This document shows, one piece after another, positions 23,218 through 32,914 of a DNA stretch of 32,940 nt. The stretch spans positions 1 to 32,940 of the forward strand of contig PWEK01000028.1 in assembly GCA_003553445.1 (NCBI GenBank), in the 5' to 3' direction. The notes under the pieces were generated by a model. It had not been told where the DNA came from and made no database searches. It worked only from the letters and a program-made list of their open reading frames with translations. How positions within the stretch are numbered: the stretch's first letter is position 1; every line of letters starts with the position of its first letter. The stretch is from Elusimicrobiota bacterium. GTDB taxonomy: Bacteria; CG03; SLGR01. Both the position numbers and the translations under genes were made by a program.

Positions 23218-25005
23218 ATGAAACATAAAATTATAAAAACAACTATACTCTGTATTCTTATACTGATTAAAATATCGGTAGCAGTCTTTGCATATGAAGA
23301 TATTAAATTAAAGAGTATCGAAATAAATGGGGTTTCTGTGGTAAAAATGACAAGAATTAAAAATAGAATGCGAACACAATTCCCGTCGGTGATATCTTCC
23401 AGAATTCCATTTATACGTTCACCTGTATTTAATGAATCTTTATTTAGAAGGGATATTGAAGATATTAAAAATTTATATATGGAAGAGGGGTATTATGACA
23501 TTGATATTAATTACAATGTGGAAATAAAAAACGGCAAGGCATATGTGAGTGTTTCTGTAAAGGAAGGGGAGCCTTATAAAATTGAGAATGTAAAACTAAA
23601 TATCCAGGGAGATATGAAAGTAAGTAAAAAAATAGAAGATCTGATACTTTTTGAAGAAGGAGATATATTCAGATCTGATTTATATGAGCAATCCAGACGG
23701 AAGATGGAAGAATACTTAAAAAACAACGGTTTTTTCTCAGCAATAGTAGATGAAAGAGCTTTGGTTTACAGAGAAGACAAAAAGGTAAATGTTTTTTTTA
23801 ACGTTAATACAGGTCCACGACAGTATTTTGGTGAGATTACTGTCGATGGCAATGAATATGTGTCTGATAGATATATATTGAGAGAAGTTACTTTCAAAGA
23901 AGGTGATCTTTTTTCCTTGAGAGAGGTGCAGAAATCAGGAAGTAATATAAGAAGGCTTGGTTTGTTTAGAGAGGTGAATATTGAGAAAACTGATAACGAC
24001 GATAAAGATGTAAATGTAAAAGTCAGAGTAAGGGAGATTGATAAAAGAAGGATTGGTCTGGGTGGCGGGTATGGAACCGAGATCGGAATCCGAGCATCTT
24101 TAGATTTTAACAGATATTATTTCATGAATATGCCCAGGACATTAACTTTATCCGGAAAGTATTCTGAGATTTTCAAATCAGCATCATTAATTGTGTCTCA
24201 GGATTATTTTTGGGACAGAAACAGTAATATAGCGGCGGGTGTATCTTATGAACAGGAAGATGCTTCAATATATACAAACAGAAAAACCGGAGCATCACTT
24301 AGAGTCGGAAGGGTATTTGGGGATAAAACAGATATGTTTATCTCATATAACTACGAAAGAAACCAGCCTATTCATGATGAAATGAATGAAGAACAGAAGG
24401 AAAGGTTTTATACGCTGTCAGTGATTAGGGCAGGTTTAAATTATGGATATTCTCCCGGTGCGGGCTGGGGAAACAGCCTCTCTTTGTTTATGGAACCTTC
24501 AAGTCAAATGCTGGGATCTGATCTTGATTACGTAAAGGCAGTTGGAGAAAGCAGGGTTAATTACAGATTAACAGAGTCGGTGATGTTCTCTTCCAGGATG
24601 AAGATTGGCCTTATTGAACCATTTGGTGAAACCCGCGAGATTCCCGTATTTAAGAGGTTTTTTGCGGGCGGAAGCAACAGTATTAGGGGATATGGATATC
24701 AGCAGGTAGGGCCGACAGATAAAAAGGGATATCCTGTCGGGGGGGATTGTGTCTCGGAGTTAAATGTTGAAATGAGGGTTTCTCTTTTCGGGCCGCTCCA
24801 GAAAGTTGTGTTTTTTGATACCGGGAATGTGTATAAAAACAGAAGAGATTTTGATTTCAGCGATCTTTATTACAGCACCGGTAGCGGTTTTCGTTACAAT
24901 ACTCCGGTTGGGCCGCTGGGTATAGACGTAGCTTTTCCCATTGAGGAAAATAAGTTGTTGTGGGGAAAATACAGGGTGCATTTCAGTCTGGGACATGTTT
25001 ATTAA
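23218..25005 (+). CDS. Omp85-family outer-membrane assembly protein (TamA/BamA-like)
   Basis: This 595-residue protein has a signal peptide (about 1-25), about three POTRA repeats (about 28-270; for example IKLKSIEINGVSVV, YKIENVKLNIQG and QYFGEITVDGNEYV), and a C-terminal beta-barrel (about 285-595). The barrel carries the Omp85 loop 6 motif SNSIRGYGYQ and ends in an aromatic residue. Three POTRAs and a TamB-like gene overlapping its 3' end by 11 bp favour a TamA-type role: inserting proteins, or moving lipids with TamB, between the membranes. BamA, which normally has five POTRAs, is less likely but cannot be excluded if this lineage has reduced forms. No Shine-Dalgarno is obvious. Confidence 0.9.
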   Translation: MKHKIIKTTILCILILIKISVAVFAYEDIKLKSIEINGVSVVKMTRIKNRMRTQFPSVISSRIPFIRSPVFNESLFRRDIEDIKNLYMEEGYYDIDINYNVEIKNGKAYVSVSVKEGEPYKIENVKLNIQGDMKVSKKIEDLILFEEGDIFRSDLYEQSRRKMEEYLKNNGFFSAIVDERALVYREDKKVNVFFNVNTGPRQYFGEITVDGNEYVSDRYILREVTFKEGDLFSLREVQKSGSNIRRLGLFREVNIEKTDNDDKDVNVKVRVREIDKRRIGLGGGYGTEIGIRASLDFNRYYFMNMPRTLTLSGKYSEIFKSASLIVSQDYFWDRNSNIAAGVSYEQEDASIYTNRKTGASLRVGRVFGDKTDMFISYNYERNQPIHDEMNEEQKERFYTLSVIRAGLNYGYSPGAGWGNSLSLFMEPSSQMLGSDLDYVKAVGESRVNYRLTESVMFSSRMKIGLIEPFGETREIPVFKRFFAGGSNSIRGYGYQQVGPTDKKGYPVGGDCVSELNVEMRVSLFGPLQKVVFFDTGNVYKNRRDFDFSDLYYSTGSGFRYNTPVGPLGIDVAFPIEENKLLWGKYRVHFSLGHVY

Positions 25006-28000
25006 AAAAATAAAAATATTTTTTCTATACACTTTGATTTTGCTGGCTTTTTTTATGGCGCTGGCAGTCATATTGATTCAGACTGATTATTTTCGGGAAA
25101 AAATCAGGGGTTATTTAGAAAATACAATATCAAAACAGATAAACGGTGAACTTTATATAGAAAGCATAACCGGAAACATATTCAGGGATCCCCAGCTGCA
25201 TAATATAAGAATAAAAACCGATTCAGTTGAAATGATTAGTATAAGCAAACTGAGCATTGATTACTCTTTTCAGTCGATTTTTGATCGGACATTTAAAATT
25301 CGCTCTTTTCATATTGAAGATGCAGAGTTCAGTGTTTCAAAAGACGGCAATGACCTTGTTGATATTTTCAAGCCTGAAAACAACAGCTCATCTCCCCCCG
25401 GAAGAAGGGGAATCAATGTGAAAAGTCTGGAGGTGTCTCAAAGCAGTATTTTTCATGAAAATGAGATCATTGATGAGGTTAACCTTAGAAGCAGTTTATT
25501 GATTGAAGATGAAGCTGTGGATGTTCAGGTAGATAAAATGGGCTTTCGCTATTTATTTGATTTTATTTCTTCAGGAAGAGTGAAGTATCGCGATGATGAA
25601 TTGAAGTTTTATGATTTTAGGATTGATGCCGGTTCTTCAAAAGTAAAAGTTGACGGAGATGTGAAAAATTTATCAAACCCGGTTTTTGAGTTGATTGTAA
25701 GCTTGGATTATGTGGATTTGGAAGAGATAAAGAAAATACATCCGGATTTGACTATTGGAGGAAGCGCTGAGGGGAAATTAGAAATATCGGGTCCTTATGA
25801 TAATCCGGCAATTATCCATGATATAAAATATGAGGAAGCTCTATTTTCAGGCAAGAGCATTGTTATGGAAGATTATAAAGTGGAAATGGAAGGGAGCGTT
25901 AAAAAACTTAACCCTAATATAATTTGGCGCAGTGCACCTGAAGGAAACCTGAATTTATCATATATAGCTAAAGCGATTTTTTCGGAAGAAAGAAAAATAG
26001 ACTTAGCCGTTTTTTTGGAAGAGTCTTCTATTAACTCCACAAATATAGAAAGCGGGAAAATAAAGGCTTACATAACTCAAGAGGAGTTTACAGTTTATGA
26101 GTCTGATTTAAATGTTTTTGAAGGGATAGTGTTTTTTCAGGGAAGTGGAAGAATTGGAGAAGAGCTGTCGGGGAAGATAAGCTTAAAAGACATTTCTCTA
26201 AAACCGATTACTGAGGGCAGGGTCACCGGTAGACTGAGTTTTGATTCTGAACTTAGCGGTAATATTTCAGAAGAAGCTGTAAGCGGGAATATTTTTCTAA
26301 AAGAGTCTGTTGTGGAAGGGGTTGTTTTAGATGATGGATTTGTCGGGTTTTCCTATAAAAATGAAAAATTGAATATAAAAGAGATTAAACTGCTATCGCG
26401 CGCTGGAAGGTTCTCTGCTGCAGGGGAGTTATCGTCCGTCTCTCTAAAGGGAGATTTCAAAGGAAATGTTGAAGATGTTTCAAGGTTTATTTCTATTCGT
26501 GAAAAGGAAGTTAGGGGAAAAGTTGAGTTTTCAGGTTCGGTTTCAGGTTCATTATCCGAGCCTGAACTTTTAATATCCGCAGAGTTTCAGGATTTTATAT
26601 GGGACAATATAAATGCTGAAAACATATTTGTTGATGCAAATGTTAAGGGGGAACCGCTGGATTCCCGCGGAATTTTTAAAGTGAAGGCTGAAAGATTTAA
26701 TTTGGCAGATGAGGTGTTTGAGCTTGCTGAGATATTTATAGAAAAAGATGAAGAAAAAGGCAGATTGTCCCTGCAGGCCACATCTTCCGGAAGAAGTTAT
26801 GAGGTTAAAGCTTCATTTTTGGAAAAATTAACCTTTATGCGCCTGGAAAAGTTTTTAATATCTACACCGGAGGGAGACTGGAGAACCCCTTCCGAATACA
26901 TGATAACATACAAAGATGGGGTGCTGGAGAGTGAAATGTTTTCGATAAAAGGCCCTGATGAGGGGTATATGAATATTTACGGAGCAGTTGAACCGAAATC
27001 CGGGAAAGTCAATGTAAATGTCAATGCAGAAGGTGTTCAAATTAAAAAATGGGCAGAGTTGTTTAGGCAGGAGACTGTTTTAAACGGTGTCTTTTTTTCT
27101 GAAATAGAAATCAGCGGGACTTTCGAGGAGCCGCAGGTGGTTTCTTCACTGTTAACGGAAGGGTTCTGTCTGGGGAAAAGCGAGTTTGAATATATGAAAG
27201 CTGGGTTTGATTACAGTGAAAATAATCTTGAGTTTAAATCTGAAGTGGTAAAGGAGGGCGAATCCGCTCAGGTGCAGGGAAATATGCCTTTAAGAATAAG
27301 TTTCTTTCCGTTCTATTATGAGTTGTTGGATGAACTCTTTGATGTAAGTGTCAGAGCGGAGGGCCTCAAATTAGATTTTCTTGAAGAACTATCCGAAAGT
27401 ATCGTCCACTCTAAAGGACGACTTGATATAAATGTGGATATAATGGGAACCCCGGTAGAGCCTGTATATTACGGTTCCTTTTATCTTTCAGATGCAACTG
27501 TAGCACTAAGACAGGCAGGTACACCTTACAAAAACATAAATGCAGAGGCGGTATTTAGGGAAGACAGGTTTGAGATAAAAACTATGACGGCAAGATCGGG
27601 GGACGGTACAGGCAGGGTTGACGGAAAAATTAGCTTATCTCAGGGAAGCATATCAGAGATAGATTTGAATTTCAAAGCCGAAAGATTTTTACTGGCTAGA
27701 ACACCTGAGTATTCCGGTGTTATAAATTGTGATATTGATTTCAGGGGAAAACCGGATGAAAGTTATGTTTCCGGCAGAATGACTGTTTTGAGGTCAGAGG
27801 TGAATGTTGCACCCCCCAGAAGGGAAATGGCCAGGGGCATAGAAATAGTTGATTACCGTAAAGAGGGCACTTTCGAGATTACTGAAAGATCCCAACGGAT
27901 GAGTGAGGTTTTTTCTGGATTGATAATAGATCTGGAGGTAAATATTCCCGGAAATTCATGGATTAGATGGGAGGGAATGGAGAGCGAGGCCCGGGGAAAT

Positions 28001-28621
28001 TTAAGATTGAGAAGGTTTAGAAACGGAGAAATTTTAATAGACGGGAGAGTGAATTTAGTTCGCGGCACTTTCAGAAGGGCAGGAATAGAACTCACTATTG
28101 AAAGAGGCGCGCTGATTTTTGCCGGCCCGCTTAGAGAAGCAAGGGTAGAGGTTTCTTCGGTGAGGAGATTTCCGAATGTGGTTGTTTATTTGATTATTTC
28201 CGGGACTGTGGAATCCCCCAATATTGAGCTTACAAGTAATCCAATTATGGATGAAAGCAATATAATTTCGTATCTTGTGTTTGGTAAACCTGTAGAGGAA
28301 TTAACACAGTTGCAGATGAGGAGTTTGCCTGAGACAGCCGGAGGAGTGCTAGGTATGGCGGCGGAAAGAGGAGTCAGGGAAATCCTGGGTCCAAGACTGG
28401 CTCCGGATATAATTGAGATAAGGCCTTTAGACAGGGGGACTATAGGAATTGCAAAGTATATTACGGACAGACTTTTTGTCAAGTACGAGTGGAGAATGGT
28501 TGAACACGAAAGTCCCTGGACAGTAGCTGAATATATGATTAGTCCTAACTTAAACATCAGGAGCATTTTTGGTAACCCCAAAATGTCAGGAGTGGATTTT
28601 CTGTGGAATTTCAGTTATTAG
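24995..28621 (+). CDS. TamB-like AsmA-superfamily inter-membrane protein
   Basis: This 1208-residue protein has a single N-terminal membrane anchor (FFLYTLILLAFFMALAVILIQ). A very long run of beta-strands follows with recurring 'G...v.G.i.l' units such as SGRVKYRDDELKF and VTGRLSFDSELSG. At the end is the conserved TamB (DUF490) domain, with GRVNLVRGTFRRAGIELTI and a terminal aromatic pair. TamB-family proteins form hydrophobic-grooved bridges across the periplasm and are linked to phospholipid transport to the outer membrane and to Omp85 partners. The ATG at 24995 overlaps the Omp85 gene's end; an open frame from 24941 would add 18 residues without a ribosome site. Its TAG stop overlaps the stop of the convergent transglutaminase-like gene. 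Confidence 0.9.
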   Translation: MFIKKIKIFFLYTLILLAFFMALAVILIQTDYFREKIRGYLENTISKQINGELYIESITGNIFRDPQLHNIRIKTDSVEMISISKLSIDYSFQSIFDRTFKIRSFHIEDAEFSVSKDGNDLVDIFKPENNSSSPPGRRGINVKSLEVSQSSIFHENEIIDEVNLRSSLLIEDEAVDVQVDKMGFRYLFDFISSGRVKYRDDELKFYDFRIDAGSSKVKVDGDVKNLSNPVFELIVSLDYVDLEEIKKIHPDLTIGGSAEGKLEISGPYDNPAIIHDIKYEEALFSGKSIVMEDYKVEMEGSVKKLNPNIIWRSAPEGNLNLSYIAKAIFSEERKIDLAVFLEESSINSTNIESGKIKAYITQEEFTVYESDLNVFEGIVFFQGSGRIGEELSGKISLKDISLKPITEGRVTGRLSFDSELSGNISEEAVSGNIFLKESVVEGVVLDDGFVGFSYKNEKLNIKEIKLLSRAGRFSAAGELSSVSLKGDFKGNVEDVSRFISIREKEVRGKVEFSGSVSGSLSEPELLISAEFQDFIWDNINAENIFVDANVKGEPLDSRGIFKVKAERFNLADEVFELAEIFIEKDEEKGRLSLQATSSGRSYEVKASFLEKLTFMRLEKFLISTPEGDWRTPSEYMITYKDGVLESEMFSIKGPDEGYMNIYGAVEPKSGKVNVNVNAEGVQIKKWAELFRQETVLNGVFFSEIEISGTFEEPQVVSSLLTEGFCLGKSEFEYMKAGFDYSENNLEFKSEVVKEGESAQVQGNMPLRISFFPFYYELLDELFDVSVRAEGLKLDFLEELSESIVHSKGRLDINVDIMGTPVEPVYYGSFYLSDATVALRQAGTPYKNINAEAVFREDRFEIKTMTARSGDGTGRVDGKISLSQGSISEIDLNFKAERFLLARTPEYSGVINCDIDFRGKPDESYVSGRMTVLRSEVNVAPPRREMARGIEIVDYRKEGTFEITERSQRMSEVFSGLIIDLEVNIPGNSWIRWEGMESEARGNLRLRRFRNGEILIDGRVNLVRGTFRRAGIELTIERGALIFAGPLREARVEVSSVRRFPNVVVYLIISGTVESPNIELTSNPIMDESNIISYLVFGKPVEELTQLQMRSLPETAGGVLGMAAERGVREILGPRLAPDIIEIRPLDRGTIGIAKYITDRLFVKYEWRMVEHESPWTVAEYMISPNLNIRSIFGNPKMSGVDFLWNFSY

Positions 28622-30333
28622 CTTAATTTCCAATTCTGTATTTTCAATTCTTTAGAACTCTTAAACTTGAAGGTTTTATTTCCATAGTTAAGCAGAACAA
28701 AATTTCCATTTTTTTTGATTGAAATATTATGATGATTTTTGTTCTTTATAATGTTTGCAAGCAGAATCGCTTTTTCAAGACCGTCTCCTGATTGAAAGTT
28801 CCATACTTCATCAGGCTGGGCCAGTCGGGTTTTACAGTCATAAATCGAGGTGTTCTTAAGTCTTTTTATCCAGCCGGCGGCTTTTTCTATACTTTTATTT
28901 TTAAAGAAAATTGCAGATACAGGGTTTCTTTCTATTGCTGCTTTCAAAAAAGGTTCAGGCTCAGTAAGAGAAAGATCCCGGAATGCGTAGAGTGCCAGTT
29001 CTGCCGAACTGTTTCTGCCTCGTATTTCTTTGAGATAATTGATGATTTCACAGCGTTTCATATTCGGGTTTATTTCCAGGGGTGTTTCCCGGGTAAAATG
29101 TTTTTCTTTAGGATCGGGGAGATCTGCTTTTGTGATGCAAAAATCCATAAGGCTGTTTACGAATCTACTTGAGTTAATACAATCGCCACCGATTCTTTTC
29201 TTAAGTTCTATTAAAGAATCAGCATCTTTTAGTTTGAGTTTCTTTTCATCGATGAAATCTTCAACATCGTTAAGAATAATCCTTTCAGGAATGGGTGAGT
29301 TGTGAAACTCTTCGGCATCAATGGAGTCGATCAGATGAGACCGTGTATTGTCAGTCATAAGATATGGTGTGTCTGATTCATACTCAAAAACCTTTTCCAG
29401 TGCTATAAAACGGTCTTTTCCATTTATTTGCCATCTGAGTTGTAGACAGTTATGTATATCTTTTCTGGATCTGAGAAAATTTCCAAAAATTTTTCCATCA
29501 AGGTCAGTAGTAAGGAATTTTCTTAGGATCCCAGTAAAAGCATTATATGAATCAGGATCTATAGTCGCTTCTTTGTATAAGATGTGAATGTGTCCTCCTG
29601 AATTAGCAACCAGGGTTACCTTTTCATTTTCAAGGGCCCTTCTGGCTTTCATTGATATCGGGGTTCCATTATACCACATGTTTCTCGTTATGATTCGTCT
29701 GTTGTTTGTGAGGAGTCCTTTCCCAGTGTCAACATAGTTTTGAGAATGAAGGGGTGTTGCCATAAGATATATTTTATCAAGAGGTATGCGTGCGACAATA
29801 AACATAGCTGCGGCATAGAGCGTTGACAGAGAAACACATTCGCCTGCGCCTTTTTCGTATCCCTGTTTGTTCGAGAAGGCATCCATGGCTTCTACTGTCT
29901 CTGTTTTCCAGTATGGAATTACTTCGGAGTCATATTTGTAAAGTCCAAAATGCGTTCGTATATCTATGTCAAAATAGTATTTATCTCCTTCATAACCGAA
30001 TAAAGCATTTGAACGGGAAATCTCTTCCGGGGATAAATATTTTTTAAATCTGTCTAACTCCTTCTCCCGCCTGGTAAGGCCCCAGGTTTCCAGGTCAAGG
30101 TTAAAAACATAGTTGTTCATAATATATTGCTTAAGCCTGAGAATTCTTCTTCGCGGAGATTTTTTTAAGATAGATTTAAACCAGGGGTCTTTTCTCCATT
30201 CCCATATCCGTGGGGACATTATATTTGCCAGAACTATGCTGTAAAGCAGCTCCGGGAAAACAAATATTTCCATATCCGAAGCAGTAATGGCGGAAGATTT
30301 CTTTTCTGTATCTGGTTTTGTCTTTTCTTTCAT
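28618..30333 (-). CDS. transglutaminase-like protein of unknown function
   Basis: This 571-residue protein has no clear signal peptide or membrane segment. Its middle has a transglutaminase/papain-like look: GAGECVSLSTLYAAAM with Cys166 at a helix start, then LMATPLHSQNYVD with His196, followed by an Asp/Asn-rich stretch. The last 66 residues contain WNFQSGDGLEKAILLANII followed by GNFVLLNYGNKTFKF. That resembles a second such domain, where GDCEDKAILLA would be usual, but with Cys replaced. It may thus pair one possibly active unit with one dead unit. This is pattern reading only and no family was recognised. A near-consensus promoter lies upstream; no Shine-Dalgarno is seen before the ATG. 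Confidence 0.6.
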   Translation of the reverse strand: MKEKTKPDTEKKSSAITASDMEIFVFPELLYSIVLANIMSPRIWEWRKDPWFKSILKKSPRRRILRLKQYIMNNYVFNLDLETWGLTRREKELDRFKKYLSPEEISRSNALFGYEGDKYYFDIDIRTHFGLYKYDSEVIPYWKTETVEAMDAFSNKQGYEKGAGECVSLSTLYAAAMFIVARIPLDKIYLMATPLHSQNYVDTGKGLLTNNRRIITRNMWYNGTPISMKARRALENEKVTLVANSGGHIHILYKEATIDPDSYNAFTGILRKFLTTDLDGKIFGNFLRSRKDIHNCLQLRWQINGKDRFIALEKVFEYESDTPYLMTDNTRSHLIDSIDAEEFHNSPIPERIILNDVEDFIDEKKLKLKDADSLIELKKRIGGDCINSSRFVNSLMDFCITKADLPDPKEKHFTRETPLEINPNMKRCEIINYLKEIRGRNSSAELALYAFRDLSLTEPEPFLKAAIERNPVSAIFFKNKSIEKAAGWIKRLKNTSIYDCKTRLAQPDEVWNFQSGDGLEKAILLANIIKNKNHHNISIKKNGNFVLLNYGNKTFKFKSSKELKIQNWKLS

Positions 30334-30371
30334 TTGAAAAATTAAATTATTTTAATTTATATTATGTTTAA

Positions 30372-30400
30372 AGTATAAAAATGTTAGTGAGACAAGTCAA
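30372..30400 (-). promoter_or_regulatory. promoter of the transglutaminase-like gene
   Basis: On the - strand, TTGACT (30400-30395), a 17-bp spacer, and TATACT (30377-30372), each one base from consensus. The expected leader is about 30 bases. Confidence 0.7.
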
Positions 30401-30458
30401 AGACATTTTTCTGATTTGTTTTTTTTGGGGAATATAAGTTATTATGAAATTAATCATG

Positions 30459-30464
30459 TATAAT
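30459..30464 (+). promoter_or_regulatory. -10 element of the TMTC-like gene
   Basis: A perfect TATAAT preceded by TG ends 13 bp before the ATG at 30478, so the message would have a leader of only about 7 bases. No convincing -35 was found. Confidence 0.4.
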
Positions 30465-30477
30465 ATTTGAGTAAAAA

Positions 30478-32382
30478 ATGAAAATTATGAATTTAAAGTA
30501 TAAGCGCAAAAATCTGGTAATATTTTTTTTCCTGGCTGCAGTTATATTCGGAATATACCATAACAGCCTTCACGCACCTTTTGTTTTAGATGACATGTCT
30601 AAAATTGTTTCTAATCCGGATATTAGGCATATTGAAAATATCCCTTCTCGGCTAATGTACTCTTATTCAGAATATAAAACCGATGCAAGGAATGATCCAT
30701 TCAGGCCGATTACTTATCTGACTTATACGATTAATTATCATTATGGAAAACTTAATCCTTTTGTTTATCGTATTTTTGATGTAGTTATTCATGTTTTAAA
30801 CACGTTTTTAATTTTTGTATTTGTAAAAAAAATATTTTCCAAAACAGATATACCTAATAAACACGCTATTGCTTTTATTTCTTCTGTGCTTTTTGCTGTT
30901 CATCCTGTTAACGTAAATACAGTGCCTTATATTTTTGGACGTTCTGGTCAACTTATGGCATTTTTTTACCTTCTGGGCGCGTTAGTTTTTATTAAAAGCA
31001 CTGAGAAGTTTTCCTTTTATCCTCTTGTTCTTCTGCTGTATATTTTATCAATATTTTCAAAACCTGACGGTATTACTTTCCCTGCCGTTATACTTTCCTT
31101 TGACTTCTTCTTTATGAGTGATTTAAAGTTGAAAAATGTGTGGAATAGAAAGAAGCACCATATTCCTTTATGGTGTGTTGCTGTAATTTATATATTGTTC
31201 AGGTATTTTTATTTAGGAGAAATAGGGGATTATGAAGGTGGAGTAATGCGTTGGGAGAGATTTGAATATATGGCTATTCAGCCTTATGTAATGTTTAGAT
31301 ATATTATGTTCCTTATGTATCCGGCAGGGATTTCTTTTGAGCACCATATTGAACCATTAAGAGGTGTTTTGGATATTAGACTTATTTTTTCCGTATTCTC
31401 TTTTTCCGTTGCAGCTTTTTTGATTGTGTTATTGTTAAAAAAAGCGAATCCATGGAAAGATTCAAAGAAAATAGTAATGTTTTCTGTGTTGTTTTTCTTG
31501 ATTACTGTATCACCGACCTCTTCTTTTTTTCCAACTACCTGCCCATTGGCGGAGAGGTATATATATATGCCGGCAATCGGTTTCTATGTATTGATGGCTT
31601 TTTCTATAATATCTTTTTTCAAAAGCAGATGGTTTGAAAGTTTGTCGTTTTATGTAAAGCGCATGTTTTATGGTTTTGTGATTTTATATTTTTTTATACT
31701 TGTTTCAGGTACTTATTTGAGAAATGATTTTTATAATGACCCGATTGTTTTATGGGAAGATGTGATAGAAAGATATCCGTTACATGTCAGGGCAGGAAAT
31801 AATCTGGGAGTTATATATAAAAGAAAAGGAGATTACCTAATGGCTCTTAAAAAATTTTATAATGTAATTCGAAGCGATAAGGGTGTCAGTGTAGCAAGGA
31901 CATATATGAATATCGGGCAGGTTTATTATAAATATTATGGAGACAGTGAAAAAGCGAAAAAGTATTATATGAAGGCAAAATCTCTGGCCCCGGGTTTTGC
32001 TGTGGTATATAACAGACTGGCTGATATTTACAGACAGAGAGAGGATTATGAGAAAGCGTTAGAGTATAATAACAGGGCCCTAAAGAGAGATCATTTAAAC
32101 ACTGAAGCTTATAATAGCATAGGAATTGTTTACAGCATAAAGGAGGAATATGAGAAAGCATTGAAGTATTATAAACGAGCCGCGGAAATTAATCCGTCTT
32201 CTTTGGGAGTGTTAAATAATACAGCTCTTGCATATATGAAGTTGGGGGAATATGAAAAAGCGATAGAAATATTGGAAAGGTCGTTAGTGTTGACTAAAGG
32301 GCATGGAAAGGGTGATTATACTAAAAATCTAATGAAATTGGTCAAGGAAAAAATAAATGAAGATTCCGGAAACAGTCGCTGA
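30478..32382 (+). CDS. TMTC-like membrane glycosyltransferase with C-terminal TPR repeats
   Basis: This 634-residue protein has a multi-helix membrane region (about 12-425) and then about five TPR units (about 430-620), with repeats such as EDYEKALEYNNRALKRD and EEYEKALKYYKRAAEINP. The first loop has the GT-C-type acidic pair FVLDDM (Asp38 and Asp39). A later loop has SPTSSFFPTTCPLAERYIYMPAIGF, typical of TMTC and related O-mannosyltransferase-like proteins. It probably uses a lipid-linked sugar to glycosylate exported proteins, with the TPRs binding partners, although specificity is not readable. The ATG at 30478 (or 30487) has no Shine-Dalgarno and lies very close to a -10 element. The decayed endonuclease V gene begins inside its last codons. 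Confidence 0.82.
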   Translation: MKIMNLKYKRKNLVIFFFLAAVIFGIYHNSLHAPFVLDDMSKIVSNPDIRHIENIPSRLMYSYSEYKTDARNDPFRPITYLTYTINYHYGKLNPFVYRIFDVVIHVLNTFLIFVFVKKIFSKTDIPNKHAIAFISSVLFAVHPVNVNTVPYIFGRSGQLMAFFYLLGALVFIKSTEKFSFYPLVLLLYILSIFSKPDGITFPAVILSFDFFFMSDLKLKNVWNRKKHHIPLWCVAVIYILFRYFYLGEIGDYEGGVMRWERFEYMAIQPYVMFRYIMFLMYPAGISFEHHIEPLRGVLDIRLIFSVFSFSVAAFLIVLLLKKANPWKDSKKIVMFSVLFFLITVSPTSSFFPTTCPLAERYIYMPAIGFYVLMAFSIISFFKSRWFESLSFYVKRMFYGFVILYFFILVSGTYLRNDFYNDPIVLWEDVIERYPLHVRAGNNLGVIYKRKGDYLMALKKFYNVIRSDKGVSVARTYMNIGQVYYKYYGDSEKAKKYYMKAKSLAPGFAVVYNRLADIYRQREDYEKALEYNNRALKRDHLNTEAYNSIGIVYSIKEEYEKALKYYKRAAEINPSSLGVLNNTALAYMKLGEYEKAIEILERSLVLTKGHGKGDYTKNLMKLVKEKINEDSGNSR

Positions 32383-32914
32383 AACAAGAAAAATACAAAA
32401 AAACTTCTGGCTGAAAGCTGTTTTGAAAACAGGGCAGAAAGGGTAGATACTATTTGCGGCTGTGATGTAAGCTATCTCCGCAAAAGAAATGTTGTTAAGG
32501 CGGCGTGTCCGGTTTATAAGTACCCCGTTTTAAATGGGGTTAAAGTGCGGTGTATAAAGAGAGCCCGGGAAATTATTTCAATATGTTCCGGGTTACCTTT
32601 CATTCAGGGAAATACCCTTTTTGTTAAAAGCAATGAAAAAAATTAACTCAACTGCGGATATTTTTATGGTAGACGGACATGGAATGACTCATTCCAGGAA
32701 AATAGGACTTGCGGTGTATCTTACAATATTGATGAAAAAACCCAAAATTGGTTGTGCCAAGAAGAGGCTCTTCGGAATAGAAGAGAAGATTTGAGAGGAA
32801 AAGCAAGAGTTGATATGTTTAATTCAAAGTCTTATTATGTGGATTCTTTCCAAAAGGCAAAAAAAAATACGGTTATGAAATAAGTTTTTTCAAATAAAAT
32901 CTGAGCAGATAAAC
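32357..32914 (+). pseudogene. nfi: decayed endonuclease V gene
   Basis: Three frames together recover an endonuclease V, the repair enzyme that nicks DNA near deoxyinosine. The frame from ATG 32357 gives TVAETRKIQK. After a shift at the seven-A run 32397-32403 the next frame reads LLAESCFENR, ICGCDVSYL, VVKAACPVYKYP and LPFIQGN. After a second seven-A run (32636-32642) the third frame reads ADIFMVDGHGMTHSRKIGLA and KPKIGCAKKRLFG, then stops at 32792-32794. The active-site Asp of CDVSY and of VDGHG survive. The usual SFRE glutamate position reads as Lys, and the link between the second and third parts is too short, so a deletion is likely. It overlaps the TMTC-like gene by 26 bp, as a former operon partner would. 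Confidence 0.75.

Noticed and set aside
24941-24994. Upstream start for the TamB-like gene
   Set aside because: It lies within the Omp85 gene, has no ribosome site, and would place polar residues before the membrane anchor.
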